The notes: a model not told the origin generated them from the sequence alone. A stretch of DNA of 64,000 bases from Methanospirillaceae archaeon (GCA_016926505.1 JAFGOM010000052.1:36361-100360), one strand, 5' to 3'; counted from the stretch's first letter, positions 19,139 to 30,937 are shown. Numbers and translations: made by a program.

Positions 19139-19453
19139 ATGCAGGAATACAAAGTTAAACGAACGGTTATAAAAGAACTTGAAAAGAACGCAAAAGAACA
19201 GTTTACGGTCTGTTTCGGGGTACAACCAAACGAAGAGAACAATCACTTCTGGATAGAGTATGGTGTGCTGGATAAACTCGAAGTGTGGCTGGGTGATACG
19301 AAAAAGACCCTGCTGGTTCGTACCATCACCAAAGACGGAGTTACCGATGATGAACTCATTATGGATACCAACAGGCGTTTCCGGAGGTACTTAGATGCAG
19401 TGACCGGATACAACTCCAAAGAACGTGCAAAAACAATGAAAAGTGTAGAATAG
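19139..19453 (+). CDS. DUF5611-like small archaeal protein
   Basis: From ATG 19139 the product is 104 residues. AGGAGA at 19127-19132, six bases upstream, is a near-perfect ribosome-binding site and decides this start. The translation (YKVKRTVIKELEKN, later DNRRFRRYLDAVTGYN-like end) is charged, soluble and beta/alpha in character; I tentatively place it in DUF5611, a euryarchaeal family of unknown function. It lies alone between divergent PAC2 and convergent leuS. Confidence 0.75.
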   Translation: MQEYKVKRTVIKELEKNAKEQFTVCFGVQPNEENNHFWIEYGVLDKLEVWLGDTKKTLLVRTITKDGVTDDELIMDTNRRFRRYLDAVTGYNSKERAKTMKSVE

Positions 19454-19465
19454 ATCCGGCACCTG

Positions 19466-22255
19466 TCACATAATAATAATAGCCGGTTTATAGGGAAGAG
19501 CAGACTGTGCCTTGCTGTGATGGCACTCCCCTGCTTTATACACCGTCACGGTAAGGGAAAATTCCCGTTCCAGGAATTCTTTTGCAGCGATAAAGAGATC
19601 ATATTCTGAAAGCCGGCTCTGTACAAGGCTGGATACGAGGTCCGGCGGGAGCCGGTGGAGATGGGAGGTACATTGCTTTACCGTATCAATGGTCTCCTTT
19701 CCCCTCTGTTTCATGGTCTCATCCTGCATGATCTCCTTAATCAGGGTTTTATTTTGGGGAGATTGTGCAACCTGACTGAAAATTTTCCATTTCCATTCAG
19801 GAGCGATGCAGATAGAGAGTTCTTCCGGCTTTATCTTTATTATCCGTAAAATTGACTCGATATCTTCGACAGTCCGTGCAAGGAGTTCCTCACCCAGTTC
19901 TGCGTCTGTGCATATGGCTGATGTATCAACGACAGGCCAGGGTGCAGTAGAGACCAGTCTGCCTTCGTTGGTCTCCTGATACAGTTCCTCGCAGGTATAG
20001 GGGATAATGGGAGCGACCAGCCTCAACCATACTGATGCAAAGGAACCAAGGATTTTACTGGCATCTTTCCCCTGTATACTCCCGGTTCTTCGCCGGTACC
20101 ACCTGAGATCGGCTTCGACCGCATAAAACATCTCGTACAGTGCCTGCCGGGTCTGAAACCGCTCCATTGCAGCGGTTCCCTTTGCAACATGATCCTGCAT
20201 CCGTGACATGAGCCACGGATCAACGGGATGAACAGGGCCGTCTGCCTCCATGCAGCTTTGAATCGTTGCAGCAAATTTATCGATCTGCTTCTTTGTAGAG
20301 GCAACGAGATCGTTTCTCCAGTCAAAGTCCTGCCAGGGTTCACCACTCCCGATAAGGAACATCCTGACCGTATCGGCACCGAAATCATTGATGGCATCCT
20401 CAAGGAGGTAAACATTCCCTTTGGATGAGGACATCTTTGCCCCGTTTAGAAGACCCATACCAAAGACAACCATCCCTTGGGGAAGGAGTTCTCTCGGGAA
20501 TATTGCACAGTGATGGAATATCTGGAAGGTAAGATGGTTTGAGATGAGATCTTTAGCAGAGAACCGGTAGTTGTACGGGTACCAGTACAAAAATTCTCTC
20601 CTTAACTCGTCGAGGAGTTCGGGATTTGGAAGCCCTTCCTGCTTTTTTCCAAGGAATATATAATCAAAAACCGCCGGCGTCAGAAGCGTATGATCAATCT
20701 TTTTGATACCTGCTGCTATCGTGTAATACGCCATGTAGACGGTCGAATCAGACAGGGGTTCAATGAGCCATTCCGGATCCCACGGCAACCTGGTTCCAAG
20801 ACCGATTCGGCGGGTACATGCCCAGTCGTTCAACCAGTCAACGGTCCGGTCAAATTCTGCCCGTACCTCCGGAGGAACAAGATCCATCCTTTGTAACTGT
20901 TCATGAACCTGTTCTTTCCATTGGGGATTACTGTACGAGAGGAACCACTGGTCATGGAGAACCCTGACAAAGACCCTGTTGTTGCATCTGCATACCACCG
21001 GTCTTGTATCAAACTCATACATGATTATCGAACCATGCCGATCCGTGAGGATAATGCTTACCTCTTCACGCGCTATCTTTACCGGTTTTCCGCCGTATTT
21101 TTCACGCATCTTTCCGGTTGCATGTTCTGCCGAGTAGACCTGCTGGGTCAGCTCCAAAAGCCTGGGATCGTTCTGGTCTGTGATCCCTGCAGATTCAACT
21201 GCTTCAACCGCGGGTGCCGTGCCGAATCCATCAACCTGGATAAGACCGACCGGTGTAATGGTGGAGTACTTCCCCTTCTGCTGCAGGTCACGCAATGCAA
21301 TATAATCGTATGGTGCATGAGCCGGGACACTCATGACAAGTCCGGTTGCCATGTCAGGATCGACAAAGGACGCAGGCAGAATGGGGATATCACCACAGAG
21401 ATCATGGTGAACAACCCGATCAACGAGGTAGGATCCATGAATGGTTCCCAACTCTTTGATATCATGATCCTGCAGGCTCAGCTTTCCCATTGCTTCCCGG
21501 CTTACAATCCAGATCTGTCCGTCGATTTCTATTCGCACATACTCGGTTTCAGGATTGACCCAGAGATTCGTGACCCCGTACACGGTCTCGGGTCGCAGCG
21601 TAGCACAGGGGATATATCCCTCTTCGGATGAGAAGAGAACGAGCGTAAACTGTTGAATCTGTGCGGTATCCCCTTCGAGAAGATCGTGATCCCCGACAGG
21701 ATTGTCACACTGGGTACAGTATCGTACCGGGTGTGCACCCTTTACGACATAACCGGCATTTTTGAGGTGATCCCACTGCCATTCAATGAATTTGCTGTAT
21801 GCCGGTTCAATCGTAGTAAAGGTCCGGCTCCAGTCGATTGAAAGACCGGCTGCCGTCATAACCCGCTGATACTCGCGGGAAAAGTACGTGACGATATTAA
21901 TGGGATCCGTGAATGTTGCAAGAACATCGTCCGGGACACGATAGAGATCCCGGTAAAGGGTGATAGCACTCTGGTCCTGTCGTGCAATCCGTTTGGATAT
22001 CCCGATAACCGGTGCCCCCGTTACATGGAAAGCCATCGGGTATAACACTTCCTTTTCCCGCATCCGCCAGAAGCGTGCGATCACATCAGGGACGATATAG
22101 GTTCTGCCATGACCGACATGCATCGCACCGCTCGGATACGGGTATGCAACAGTGAGATAGAATTTTTCCTTGTCAGAGGGTTTTGCAGTAAATGTCTCTT
22201 TCCATCTCTGCATGAGGTTAAGAGGGCCTGCTTCTCTGGTTTTTCTGGTATCCAA
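19466..22255 (-). CDS. leuS: Leucyl-tRNA synthetase, archaeal type
   Basis: The 929-residue class I synthetase charges tRNA-Leu. The HIGH-type motif is HVGH at residues 46-49 in [15 protein letters not shown]. The KMSKS-type motif appears as KMSSSKGN near residue 608. The long insertion between them is the CP1 editing domain, and length and order match archaeal/eukaryotic LeuRS rather than the bacterial form. It lies 16 bases downstream of the PIN-ATPase gene on the same strand and is probably co-transcribed with it. An internal duplication or truncation is not seen. Confidence 0.97.
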   Translation of the reverse strand: MDTRKTREAGPLNLMQRWKETFTAKPSDKEKFYLTVAYPYPSGAMHVGHGRTYIVPDVIARFWRMREKEVLYPMAFHVTGAPVIGISKRIARQDQSAITLYRDLYRVPDDVLATFTDPINIVTYFSREYQRVMTAAGLSIDWSRTFTTIEPAYSKFIEWQWDHLKNAGYVVKGAHPVRYCTQCDNPVGDHDLLEGDTAQIQQFTLVLFSSEEGYIPCATLRPETVYGVTNLWVNPETEYVRIEIDGQIWIVSREAMGKLSLQDHDIKELGTIHGSYLVDRVVHHDLCGDIPILPASFVDPDMATGLVMSVPAHAPYDYIALRDLQQKGKYSTITPVGLIQVDGFGTAPAVEAVESAGITDQNDPRLLELTQQVYSAEHATGKMREKYGGKPVKIAREEVSIILTDRHGSIIMYEFDTRPVVCRCNNRVFVRVLHDQWFLSYSNPQWKEQVHEQLQRMDLVPPEVRAEFDRTVDWLNDWACTRRIGLGTRLPWDPEWLIEPLSDSTVYMAYYTIAAGIKKIDHTLLTPAVFDYIFLGKKQEGLPNPELLDELRREFLYWYPYNYRFSAKDLISNHLTFQIFHHCAIFPRELLPQGMVVFGMGLLNGAKMSSSKGNVYLLEDAINDFGADTVRMFLIGSGEPWQDFDWRNDLVASTKKQIDKFAATIQSCMEADGPVHPVDPWLMSRMQDHVAKGTAAMERFQTRQALYEMFYAVEADLRWYRRRTGSIQGKDASKILGSFASVWLRLVAPIIPYTCEELYQETNEGRLVSTAPWPVVDTSAICTDAELGEELLARTVEDIESILRIIKIKPEELSICIAPEWKWKIFSQVAQSPQNKTLIKEIMQDETMKQRGKETIDTVKQCTSHLHRLPPDLVSSLVQSRLSEYDLFIAAKEFLEREFSLTVTVYKAGECHHSKAQSALPYKPAIIIM

Positions 22256-22271
22256 TCCTGGTCACCTCCCC

Positions 22272-24272
22272 TTATACGGTCTTTAACCTGATAGGTTCCC
22301 CGTCTTCGTACCTGCGGATCATCTCCTGTGCGATTGTACTGTTCTTGGCAAGATGAATCTCTCCGGTATCAGCGACCGTTGCTGTAAAGAGGTACTCCCG
22401 CCCTGCAAATACATCGACAATCCTTCCTTTATTCTCCTGGGAGATGATGGTAAGCTGCTTTTTATCCATCCGGATGGTGATTCCTTCTGATACCTCAATC
22501 TCCTCCTCCGGTGGAGATACCACGAGACGGGTTTTCTCGAGATTTGAGAGTGGCCTGATATCGATACCGACTCCGACCTTATTTACAATCGCAGCGATAT
22601 TCTTTCCACCCTTTCCGATGGCAGCAGGCACATCCTTGTCCTCTATGTAAACGATAGCCTTCGTGGCACTGAGCATCTCTACAGAGATTGCACCACTGGT
22701 ATACCGCCCGATCTCCCGCTGGATATCCCGCTCGGTTATCTCCCATGAGATGTTCTCTTCCTCGTCGTCATCGATAACCTCCTGTAGAGGAACTCCTTTT
22801 TCTATCTCTTCCGTAACCTCTTCTTCCGGTTCAAGATTCAGTACCGGTTCAGGTTTTTGTTCTGCCTTTACCGGGATATCCCTGCTCTTCTCTTTTGGTT
22901 TAGCCGGCACCGGTGCAGGTTCTTTCTTTAATTGCAGAACCGGCATCACGAACGTCTCCTGTTCATGGGTAAAGATCTCAAAGGCGGTCTCGCCGTTCTC
23001 CATCACTGATGATACCGGTTGGAGATGCATATTGTTCTCCATTCCGTCAGGGATCTTTATTGCAAATCCGGTCGAGAAGATATTCTCAATGGAACCGTTT
23101 TTGACAAAGAGGATCGTGGAACAGACCTGTGGCAGCATCGAGAAATCAACCCGGTTACAGAAACGCTGCAGTGCTCCCTGAGGAGAGTCAGCATGCATGA
23201 TCCCAATCATTCCGATCCCGGCGAGTTGCATATCTGAATATACTGAAAAGTCCTCTTTTTTATGCAATTCATCAAATATCACAAAATCCGGTCTGACCAG
23301 GAAAAGAATATCTGCCGTGTTCTCCATGCTCCCTTCAAGGGTTGTGTACTGGGTGATATTATCCGGGACCTGAAGTTCACGGGGAGACTCCATCGTCTTT
23401 ACGATATTTCCTGAATGAGCAAGAAAGAGAGCGATACTCTGGGCAAGGGTTGTTTTCCCCGAACCCGGTGGTCCGGTGATAAGGATACCTCCATGCCTCC
23501 CCTGTATTATCTCCTTTATCTCTCCTGATCTCTTGTAATCATCAAGTGAAAGGTCAACAATGGGACGTACGGCTGTTATTTCCATACCGTCTGAGAGAGG
23601 TCTCCGGATGATGGTTATCCTCATCGATCCGATCTGGGCAACAGTAATTCCCCGTTTCTCTATCTCGATAAAACCGTCAGGGTCACGTTTTGCCCGTTCA
23701 AGAACCTCCTGTGCAATAATCCGGAGTTCGTACTCATTTGACGGATATTCGCGTATCTGAACGAGTTCTGTTGCTCCGATACTGCCCTTCCTGGCAACCG
23801 GACTTGCCCGCTCTTTTAAAAAGACAGCACTGGTAAATTCGTCAAAGAACTGGTCGATTGCCAGGGGAGTAAAATCCTCAACCTGAGGTTTTAAGTAGAT
23901 GACATCCAGTCCTTTTGCTTTTGCAACCTCTGACTGAACGACATCACTGGTAATAAAAAGGGCCTTGTTCTCGATAGCCACATTCCTGATGAGTGCATCG
24001 ATCTCTCCACCGCTTGCCAGTTTTACCTGTTCCAGTGTTGGCCGGTGACCGATAAACTCGATCTCTATTGCACCTTCACTTGCGCGTTTGCAGAGTGCCT
24101 GAAGTTCAGCGAGTCCTGCAAAACCTATTTCACGTCCCTGGTTTGCCTGTGACTCCAGTTCTGCAACAACGGCTTCCGGTATTATTATTTTTGCCCCGTC
24201 ATATTCTCCGGTATCGAGTAACGAGGTGATGCGTCCATCAATGACAACGCTTGTATCTGGTACTATTATCAA
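22272..24272 (-). CDS. PIN domain-PilT-type ATPase-KH domain protein
   Basis: This 666-residue protein combines an N-terminal PIN nuclease-like domain (residues ~1-125, with D6 in VPDTSVVIDGRI and E38 in VVAELES), a PilT/VirB11-like ATPase (Walker A GPPGSGKTT near residue 267, Walker B-like FVIFDELHKKED) and a C-terminal KH-type RNA-binding domain (GKGGKNIAAIV near residue 551). A charged linker (about 450-505) separates ATPase and KH parts. The architecture is conserved in archaea (COG1855) but its function is not established; an RNA-processing role is inferred from PIN plus KH. It precedes leuS by 16 bases. Confidence 0.92.
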   Translation of the reverse strand: MIIVPDTSVVIDGRITSLLDTGEYDGAKIIIPEAVVAELESQANQGREIGFAGLAELQALCKRASEGAIEIEFIGHRPTLEQVKLASGGEIDALIRNVAIENKALFITSDVVQSEVAKAKGLDVIYLKPQVEDFTPLAIDQFFDEFTSAVFLKERASPVARKGSIGATELVQIREYPSNEYELRIIAQEVLERAKRDPDGFIEIEKRGITVAQIGSMRITIIRRPLSDGMEITAVRPIVDLSLDDYKRSGEIKEIIQGRHGGILITGPPGSGKTTLAQSIALFLAHSGNIVKTMESPRELQVPDNITQYTTLEGSMENTADILFLVRPDFVIFDELHKKEDFSVYSDMQLAGIGMIGIMHADSPQGALQRFCNRVDFSMLPQVCSTILFVKNGSIENIFSTGFAIKIPDGMENNMHLQPVSSVMENGETAFEIFTHEQETFVMPVLQLKKEPAPVPAKPKEKSRDIPVKAEQKPEPVLNLEPEEEVTEEIEKGVPLQEVIDDDEEENISWEITERDIQREIGRYTSGAISVEMLSATKAIVYIEDKDVPAAIGKGGKNIAAIVNKVGVGIDIRPLSNLEKTRLVVSPPEEEIEVSEGITIRMDKKQLTIISQENKGRIVDVFAGREYLFTATVADTGEIHLAKNSTIAQEMIRRYEDGEPIRLKTV

Positions 24273-24426
24273 AAATATTCACCACTAATACGTTGGTTAC
24301 TTATCCATTATAGTATGTGGCGCCATGTCCGGACATCTGCATACGACAACCTGGTGATCATCTCTCTTTCCTCCGTCAGACACGGTTGAATCATCTCAAG
24401 ACCCTGTCAGTTTAAGAGATGTTTTT

Positions 24427-25254
24427 TTACAGGAATGATCCCAGGATGATTGTAAAGATATCACCGAAAAACGCTGCTGTGAAAAGACCGGCGGTTATTG
24501 GTATGAGAAACGGAACCCCGTAACTGATCCATATCGATCCGGTTCCGTGGTACAGCTGGATAAGATCCCGGTATGTCTCTGGTTCTTCTTTTAAGTTTTT
24601 TGTATATATCCGTGTTTTACTGCCCCGAATCATATCGCATATCGCCTGTTTCATACCAATAAACCGATGTTCAATACCTGAGTCCGTTTGTTTTATCTCT
24701 TCCATGATAATACCAAACTGGTTTTCTATCTCTGCTCCTGGAACAGGAAACCCTAATACCATATATCTGAGCGGAGCCCGGTTCCCTTTCGCGATATTAT
24801 AGACTAATATCCCGGCTGGCACGAGGAGATTGAGGAGCACTGCATTGACCAGGACCGAGAACGGGAAGAAGACAAACGGTGGGATCCCCATATAACTGTA
24901 GCCACAGATCGGTACAAACGGAAAACAGGGGATAAATAACGTGATAAATATAAGTGCTTTCGCATCAGCCATTCCAAAGAGATGAAAGCAGGTAAAGAGA
25001 AAGAATGCAATCGAGAAGAAGACGACCATCACGAGAACGGGGATGAGGTATGCTCCCCACCCGGCGGTAAACATCGAATAATAAAACCAGAGAGTGGAAG
25101 GGACGGCAATGAGGAGCATTGGGTACCAGAGGACAACCGGAACGGCACGTTCCCTGATATCATACCAGCAGCCGGGCAGTAACGTTATGAGTAGTGCGGC
25201 AAAACTGAGAACAAGGGGAAGAAAACCATCAGGAACGGAAAGGAATGGGCACAT
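24427..25254 (-). CDS. A24-family prepilin/preflagellin peptidase-like membrane protease
   Basis: The 275-residue polytopic membrane protein has the two catalytic aspartates of type IV prepilin peptidases: D32 in GCWYDIRERAVP after the first helix and D96 in FGMADAKAL, the GxGD-type motif. Such enzymes cleave class III signal peptides of archaellins, pilins and adhesins. The large hydrophilic loop in the C-terminal half (about residues 165-235) is longer than in bacterial PilD, as in the archaeal EppA/PibD-related group. It stands alone between two leftward operons. Pilin-like signal peptides may be its substrates, such as that of the exported protein at 56838-57782; that link is a guess. Confidence 0.83.
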   Translation of the reverse strand: MCPFLSVPDGFLPLVLSFAALLITLLPGCWYDIRERAVPVVLWYPMLLIAVPSTLWFYYSMFTAGWGAYLIPVLVMVVFFSIAFFLFTCFHLFGMADAKALIFITLFIPCFPFVPICGYSYMGIPPFVFFPFSVLVNAVLLNLLVPAGILVYNIAKGNRAPLRYMVLGFPVPGAEIENQFGIIMEEIKQTDSGIEHRFIGMKQAICDMIRGSKTRIYTKNLKEEPETYRDLIQLYHGTGSIWISYGVPFLIPITAGLFTAAFFGDIFTIILGSFL

Positions 25255-25314
25255 ACCTATGGATAAGACCTGGTTGTATTTGGCAATTTGGAAATGATAC
25301 CTGAGAATCCGGGA

Positions 25315-26433
25315 TCAGATGATCCCCATATCAGAGAGACGGGCGGGCAGGTATTCTCTCGAAACAAAATCCAGTCCACGTGCGGCAAACGCCTGTTGTT
25401 CTGATTTAAGATTCAGTTTTAACTGCAGGTTAATCTGATCATGCCAGTACTGATTATGAAACCGCGGGTCGGTCAGTTCAGATTTGAGTGCACCAATGTC
25501 ACGTTCGGTCAGGATATCTGACGGGAGATTGTAATCCCTGATATCTGAAGGCTGAACCCCGATAAACCGGGCCTGTGGAGTTGCGAGCAGCTCAGAGATA
25601 TGGGCACTCTTGATTGCTCCATAGGCAACACTGGCATAGATGCGGTACGACCAGGGGTCACCGTCGGTAAAGATACAGATCGGGATGTTACAGGTGTTTT
25701 GGATCTTGTTCAGGATTCTGCGTGTGGATCGCGCCGGTTGACCTTTTAAGTGGACGAGAATAGCATTATAATCAGCATCAAAATTATTCTCAATAAGGCG
25801 GGCATACATACCACCGGTCTCGATTGCTATCAGAAAGTCAGCATCATGCCCGATGCATTCTATCTGCTCGACATTACTTGGGATCTGGTATCCTGCCTCC
25901 CCTACGTCATCCTGGCAATGGATCTCCCGTGTTCCGCGCCGCGTCTCTTCACGCAGTTTCAGTGGTCCAAAGATGCTTGCTCCGTCTTCTTCAGGGCGCA
26001 GGTGAAAAAATTCCCGCTGGGTATCGGTCAGGATCTCAAGATCCTCAATCAGCATGTTCGAGTCATTCTGGGCTGTAAATTTGGCTCTTTTCCATCCTTC
26101 TGAGATGTAATACAGTTCTCGTAATGTGGATGACCGGTTCTCAGCAACCTGTTGCTTGATAAACCAGATAACATATGCCATGCGAAGGATGTGCAGCGCA
26201 CTCTTCTCCTGTGCTGCCGCCCGGGTATGTTCCCGTTCTCCGTATTTCCAGACCTCTGTCTCGTTATCGAATGCCAGATTATTCTTTGTCCGTGAAGGCA
26301 GTGAGATCGACGGGATCTCTCCCTGTTCCATCTGGGAGTACCATCGTTCTGATATGGCGAGGAGTTTTTGTATGGCATTGGTTCCTGGTTTCCCGCCGTT
26401 TTTTTTCGGTTTCGTATCAGATGTCACAGTCAA
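25315..26433 (-). CDS. top6A: DNA topoisomerase VI subunit A (Spo11-like)
   Basis: The 372-residue subunit cuts DNA and holds it by a 5'-phosphotyrosine link. The active tyrosine is in [12 protein letters not shown] (around residue 106). The Toprim metal site includes [11 protein letters not shown] and the acidic [12 protein letters not shown] near residue 256. It is paired with Top6B, whose 3' end overlaps its 5' end by 17 bases, so B is translated first and A is coupled to it. Length is normal. Confidence 0.97.
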   Translation of the reverse strand: MTVTSDTKPKKNGGKPGTNAIQKLLAISERWYSQMEQGEIPSISLPSRTKNNLAFDNETEVWKYGEREHTRAAAQEKSALHILRMAYVIWFIKQQVAENRSSTLRELYYISEGWKRAKFTAQNDSNMLIEDLEILTDTQREFFHLRPEEDGASIFGPLKLREETRRGTREIHCQDDVGEAGYQIPSNVEQIECIGHDADFLIAIETGGMYARLIENNFDADYNAILVHLKGQPARSTRRILNKIQNTCNIPICIFTDGDPWSYRIYASVAYGAIKSAHISELLATPQARFIGVQPSDIRDYNLPSDILTERDIGALKSELTDPRFHNQYWHDQINLQLKLNLKSEQQAFAARGLDFVSREYLPARLSDMGII

Positions 26434-28270
26434 TCACCACTTTTTTTGTCTCATCGATCCCCCTGAGGTCGATAGTCACAGTATGGGTCCCCCGAAATGA
26501 TACCGACCAGCTCGCCTTGTCAGGCAGGTGGATCTGCCAGACAACGGTCATTTCATCATTTTTATCCTGAATAAATGTTGGTTGTATCGTTGGTTCCTTC
26601 AATTCACCATACAGGAAGGCATATGCCATGAGATCAACCGGTCTGCTGGTATAATTATCGATAGTAACAGTGACGATGCCGTCTTCTGTCCGTTTCTTTG
26701 CGATCAGTTTCTTCATGATCCTCCCTTCGATCGGAGCAGTGTCGGGTACCGGTTTTTCAATAGTCTTTGCAACAATCATTGCAATCTCAGGAATTACGGC
26801 GCAGATTGCCTGGGCACGGGCTTCATCTGCCTTTTTACGGTCTCTTCTTGAGAGAAACTGCTTGAGATCCCTCCCAAGGTCCTGCAGCACAAGTCGTATC
26901 TCCCGCTCAATGTCCGGGATGGATGCGATAGCATCCTTACTCTCACTGGTGAAGGGAACGTTGGTCGATGCAATATGGACAAGGATGATAAGCGGCCCCA
27001 GGGGGAGACCCTGCTGGCTGATATTATATGATTTCCAGTTGATATCAGCGATTGTTGTAGTAATTGCACAGGCCCCCTGCTGATAGAGGAGGGGTACCCG
27101 GTTGGCAAACCTGAGAATCCGGGCATTTCCTTCCTGCAAAAGGAGGCCGCCGTACCCGATTGCAGCCTCGATGAGAAAGGGATGGCCACTAAATACTGCA
27201 GCAGGTCGTGTGCGTGCTGCAACATAATCAAGAGAGAACTCCTTCTCAAGTCCCTGACGGATAAGTGGTTCTCCGATAGGCGACAGGCATAATGCTGCCA
27301 GGGGAGGCTGGATCCGTGTCTGTTGCATAGCAGAGAGGAGCGAGGTTATCTCCGGCATTATGAGATTTTTTGTGATAACATCAGGGGAGAGGTGTGCAGA
27401 TGAGCAGATCAAAGCAGCAGCCTTCTCTCCAACCCGCGAGAAAGATGTCATCAGAAAAGATGCCAGTGGTATTTCTGCATCAGATACAAGACGTTTGAGA
27501 TGACCTAACTCGATCCCGTGGGGGTGGGGTAAGATGCTCTGCGGACTTTTTATGGGATCATCACTGGTCCGGTCAAAGACGAGTTCTTCCTCGTCGATGG
27601 TCGCGGTGATACGTGCGTGAGGGTTTACGATGGAAGTATACCTGAGGTACTCAATGAGACGTTTCTTTGCCGCGAGGGTACTCGAAAAGACCATCTCTAT
27701 CCGGGTCCCGTGGATCCGTTCCCATGCAATCTCTTCTCTTTTTTGGATATCAGGTTCATTCGTTTCGGTATGGATCTGAATCAGGAACTCGTAGGCCTTT
27801 GTGTCGGATCCACAGCGGGAGATGATCCGCGTGGGGGTTCCGGATGTTATCTGGGCATACAGAACTGCTGCTGATATCCCAATCCCCTGCTGTCCCCGTG
27901 ATTGGCGTATCTGGTGAAACCGTGAACCATAGAGTAGTTTTCCAAAGACAAGCGGAACCTGTTCCGGGATAATTCCCGGCCCGTTGTCCTCGATGACTAT
28001 CCGAAATGCTCCGGATATCTGCCGGTAAATCCCGACATAAAGATCAGGCAGGATTTCAGCCTCTTCGCAGGCATCGAGGGAGTTATCTACCGCTTCCTTT
28101 ACGGTGGTGATGATCCCCCGTGTCGGTGAATCAAAACCAAGGAGGTGTTTGTTCTTCTCAAAGAACTCGGCAACACTGATACTTCGCTGCTGCTTTGCCA
28201 GTTCATCGGCACATGTGGTAATAATGTTCACTCCTTGCTTCTCATCTCTTTCGCATAATTCATGCTGCAT
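26417..28270 (-). CDS. top6B: DNA topoisomerase VI subunit B (GHKL ATPase)
   Basis: The 617-residue subunit binds ATP and drives strand passage. GHKL motifs are clear: N63 in [10 protein letters not shown] (N box), IEDNGPGI at about residues 93-100 (G1), and [13 protein letters not shown] (G2/ATP lid). The transducer domain and C-terminal Ig-like extension follow, as in methanogen Top6B. The start chosen at 28268-28270 is upstream of [12 protein letters not shown], which is the usual family beginning; an internal start is possible. It overlaps Top6A by 17 bases. Confidence 0.96.
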   Translation of the reverse strand: MQHELCERDEKQGVNIITTCADELAKQQRSISVAEFFEKNKHLLGFDSPTRGIITTVKEAVDNSLDACEEAEILPDLYVGIYRQISGAFRIVIEDNGPGIIPEQVPLVFGKLLYGSRFHQIRQSRGQQGIGISAAVLYAQITSGTPTRIISRCGSDTKAYEFLIQIHTETNEPDIQKREEIAWERIHGTRIEMVFSSTLAAKKRLIEYLRYTSIVNPHARITATIDEEELVFDRTSDDPIKSPQSILPHPHGIELGHLKRLVSDAEIPLASFLMTSFSRVGEKAAALICSSAHLSPDVITKNLIMPEITSLLSAMQQTRIQPPLAALCLSPIGEPLIRQGLEKEFSLDYVAARTRPAAVFSGHPFLIEAAIGYGGLLLQEGNARILRFANRVPLLYQQGACAITTTIADINWKSYNISQQGLPLGPLIILVHIASTNVPFTSESKDAIASIPDIEREIRLVLQDLGRDLKQFLSRRDRKKADEARAQAICAVIPEIAMIVAKTIEKPVPDTAPIEGRIMKKLIAKKRTEDGIVTVTIDNYTSRPVDLMAYAFLYGELKEPTIQPTFIQDKNDEMTVVWQIHLPDKASWSVSFRGTHTVTIDLRGIDETKKVVIDCDI

Positions 28271-28535
28271 GACGTACCTGATCCGGTATATCGGGGCGGC
28301 TATCGAAATTCTGGTAACAATTTCGGTTATTTCCCCCCGGTGGTGATGAGACGGGATGAAATTAAGCAGATCCCTGTTTCCGGTCGCCTCTGCGGATCGT
28401 TATTCATCTATTGTCACATGGATACAACAGCAGGAGTCAACCGGCATTTTTAGATAAATCGAATCAGATCTCCTTTCCTATGGTAACTATCCCTGCTCTG
28501 TTCACGGGTTGGCGTTTTTAATCCCTTCCCGACTC

Positions 28536-29771
28536 TTATCTGCCTTCCTTTACCTGATCGATGACGGCTGATAATGGTTTTTCCTCCTGTATCCCGGTCA
28601 GCAGATCCTTTATCAACAAGGTTTCCTTTCCCGCATGCTCTGTTCCGATGATGATAGCAAACTCTGCAACCTTTGCCGCAAGACTCATCTGACCGGCAAA
28701 TCCCTTTCCCGAGATATCCGTCTCGGTACAGATCCCTGCATCCCTGAGTTTCCTTGCGACAGACAACCCCTGTATCTGCGTCTCTTTGGTAGTGATAACA
28801 AAGATACGGGGACGGTTCGGAGGCTGCAGATCTCCTCGTGCAACCATAACCCGGTCAAATCCGATTGCAAACCCGCATGAAGGGGTATCAGTACCGCCAA
28901 AGAGGTGTGCCAGCCGATAGGCACCACCCCCGATCACCTGGTTTTCCGATCCAAGTCCTTCTGCAAATCCTTCAAAGACCATGCCGGTATAGTAATCAAG
29001 TCCCCGTGCAATCGATGGATCGATCGTATATCTGACACCCTGGGAGTCAAGGATGGAAAACATCTGCAATATTCTCTCCCTTTCCGGGAGATCCGGAAGA
29101 ACCGCGAATAACTCGTCAATACTGCGTGCTGCTGTCAGGTCTTGTAAGGGTGTTATCTTTTCATGGTGTCCGCGCTCCCGGAGATAGTCACATGCCCCCT
29201 CCAGATTACGTTTATCAAGGAAGGTTCGGATCATCTTCTGTTCTGCAGGGGAGAGATCAGAGAGAAGGTACCGCATCAGGGAAAGGTCACCGATATGCAG
29301 GGTATATGAGATACCGCTTGCATGCAGAATATCATCTGCCACCATGATAATTTCAGCATCAGCAGAGGCCGAGTTTGCCCCTATCAGTTCGATACCAAAC
29401 TGCCAGAACTGCCGGTATCTCCCTTTTTGTGGCCGTTCATACCGGAAACAGTCTGCGAAATAGAACCATTTTATCGGTTTTGGTATCGATCTCCCTTCGT
29501 TTACGTAACACCTGAGGACCGGTGCAGTGATCTCAGGCCGAAGCGTCATTTTTCGCCCACCCTTGTCGGTAAAGGTGTACATCTCATCGATAATTCCCTC
29601 CCCTGATCTCGCGGTAAATAACCCGAGTTCCTCAAAAGCCGGAGTGATAATCTCTCGGTAACCATATGCCCGGGCTCTCTTTCGCATGACAACCTCTACA
29701 GCACGGCGGGCTTCTGTCTCGTCAGGCAGAAGATCCCGTGTTCCTCTTGGGCGTGTTATCATTTCAGTCAT
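28536..29771 (-). CDS. hisS: Histidyl-tRNA synthetase
   Basis: The 411-residue class II synthetase charges tRNA-His. Family marks include the N-terminal PRGTRDLLPDE, motif 2-like FRYERPQKGRYRQFWQ, and the HisRS-specific RGLDYYTGMVFE followed by GGGAYRLAHLFGG and CGFAIGFDRVM. Its ATG overlaps the stop of the upstream small membrane-protein gene by four bases, so the two form one unit. Nothing unusual is seen. Confidence 0.97.
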   Translation of the reverse strand: MTEMITRPRGTRDLLPDETEARRAVEVVMRKRARAYGYREIITPAFEELGLFTARSGEGIIDEMYTFTDKGGRKMTLRPEITAPVLRCYVNEGRSIPKPIKWFYFADCFRYERPQKGRYRQFWQFGIELIGANSASADAEIIMVADDILHASGISYTLHIGDLSLMRYLLSDLSPAEQKMIRTFLDKRNLEGACDYLRERGHHEKITPLQDLTAARSIDELFAVLPDLPERERILQMFSILDSQGVRYTIDPSIARGLDYYTGMVFEGFAEGLGSENQVIGGGAYRLAHLFGGTDTPSCGFAIGFDRVMVARGDLQPPNRPRIFVITTKETQIQGLSVARKLRDAGICTETDISGKGFAGQMSLAAKVAEFAIIIGTEHAGKETLLIKDLLTGIQEEKPLSAVIDQVKEGR

Positions 29772-30106
29772 TTAAAAATCCCTTTATCATCTCTTCTTTC
29801 GGTTCGCATTGGTGCCCGTCCAGAAAACCTGATCCAGACCTGCTCGTTGGTCCAGATCCGTTCGCGCGTATTTTTTCCCTGGAGATAGAGGGCGAGAAGA
29901 ATTAACCCGATACCGATGAGATTTACGTTCTCAAACGAACCGGTTACCATCAGTCCGAAAAGCGCCAGTGCGGTGTAAAGAACTCCCTGGTATGCTGCCA
30001 TGCGGTACCCTGCAAGCCCGGTTCGGTAAAAAATCCGCATATCCCGGATCCAGAGGAAGCTGACAACAGCCGTGCCGAAGAGAGCAACAAGAAAAAGGCT
30101 GTTCAT
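29768..30106 (-). CDS. Small membrane protein of unknown function
   Basis: The 112-residue protein has three predicted hydrophobic helices (about residues 3-20, 38-56 and 62-80) and a basic cytoplasmic C-terminus rich in R and K. I do not recognise a family. Its stop overlaps the hisS start by four bases (ATGA), which supports it being real and co-expressed. Upstream it is divergent from larB with about 47 bases between them. Confidence 0.72.
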   Translation of the reverse strand: MNSLFLVALFGTAVVSFLWIRDMRIFYRTGLAGYRMAAYQGVLYTALALFGLMVTGSFENVNLIGIGLILLALYLQGKNTRERIWTNEQVWIRFSGRAPMRTERRDDKGIFK

Positions 30107-30153
30107 TGTGAGATATTAATTGTATTACTCAGCATATCTTTATTATTACAATC

Positions 30154-30936
30154 ATGGCAGATGAAGAGTACCTGCAGCACCTGCTTGTTCGTGTGCAAAA
30201 TGGTGAGATAGATCCGGATCAGGCACTGGCAGAGATAAAAAGCCTGGAGATTGAGAGAGTTAGTTCTATAGCCCACCTTGACATCGGCCGGGAAACGCGG
30301 TGCGGTATTCCTGAAGTTGTTCTTGCACATGGCAAGGATGATGCCCATCTTATAAGTATTGTTACCAGTTACGTGCAGAAGAGCAAAAGATGTATCATAA
30401 CCCGTGTTTCTGAAAAAAATGCCATAGAAATCAAGGACTTATCTGAAAAAAACGGGTATCAGTGCCGATGGAATACCGATGCCGGAACCATGGTTGTTGA
30501 AGACGGGAGCAGACCGGTAGAACGCAACCGGGGTATTATCGGTATTATCACAGCAGGCACATCTGATATCGGGGTTGCAGAAGAAGCGCGGGTGATCGCA
30601 GAAGAGATGGGATGTACCGTGAAAAGTGCATTTGATGTCGGAGCTGCCGGTATCCATCGCCTGGTCCCGGTTTTAAAGGATATGCAGGATTGTCATATCT
30701 TTATCGTTGCAGCCGGCAGGGAGGGGACACTTCCTGCAGTTGTTGCCGGTATTGTGAACCGGCCGGTTATCGGCGTTCCCGTCAGTACCGGGTACGGGTA
30801 CATGGGACAGGGTCGCGCGGCCCTCGCAAGTATGCTCCAGTCCTGTTCCGTGCTGGTTGTCGTCAATATCGATGCCGGGTTCGTTGCCGGTGCTTTTGCA
30901 GCACGGGTCGCGAAACTGATGGCAGGGGGTAAATGA
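30154..30936 (+). CDS. larB: LarB-like (PurE-related) carboxylase, nickel-pincer cofactor biosynthesis
   Basis: The 260-residue protein has a PurE-like C-terminal domain with [24 protein letters not shown] and a phosphate-binding [20 protein letters not shown] run. In bacteria LarB carboxylates nicotinic acid adenine dinucleotide in making the nickel-pincer nucleotide cofactor of lactate racemase. No LarC, LarE or LarA is seen in this window. The downstream gene, two bases away, is an NAD-biosynthetic adenylyltransferase, a suggestive pyridine-nucleotide pairing. The upstream region has a TATA-like stretch near 30130-30142 and no ribosome-binding site, so the transcript may be leaderless. Confidence 0.86.
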   Translation: MADEEYLQHLLVRVQNGEIDPDQALAEIKSLEIERVSSIAHLDIGRETRCGIPEVVLAHGKDDAHLISIVTSYVQKSKRCIITRVSEKNAIEIKDLSEKNGYQCRWNTDAGTMVVEDGSRPVERNRGIIGIITAGTSDIGVAEEARVIAEEMGCTVKSAFDVGAAGIHRLVPVLKDMQDCHIFIVAAGREGTLPAVVAGIVNRPVIGVPVSTGYGYMGQGRAALASMLQSCSVLVVVNIDAGFVAGAFAARVAKLMAGGK

Positions 30937-30937
30937 A

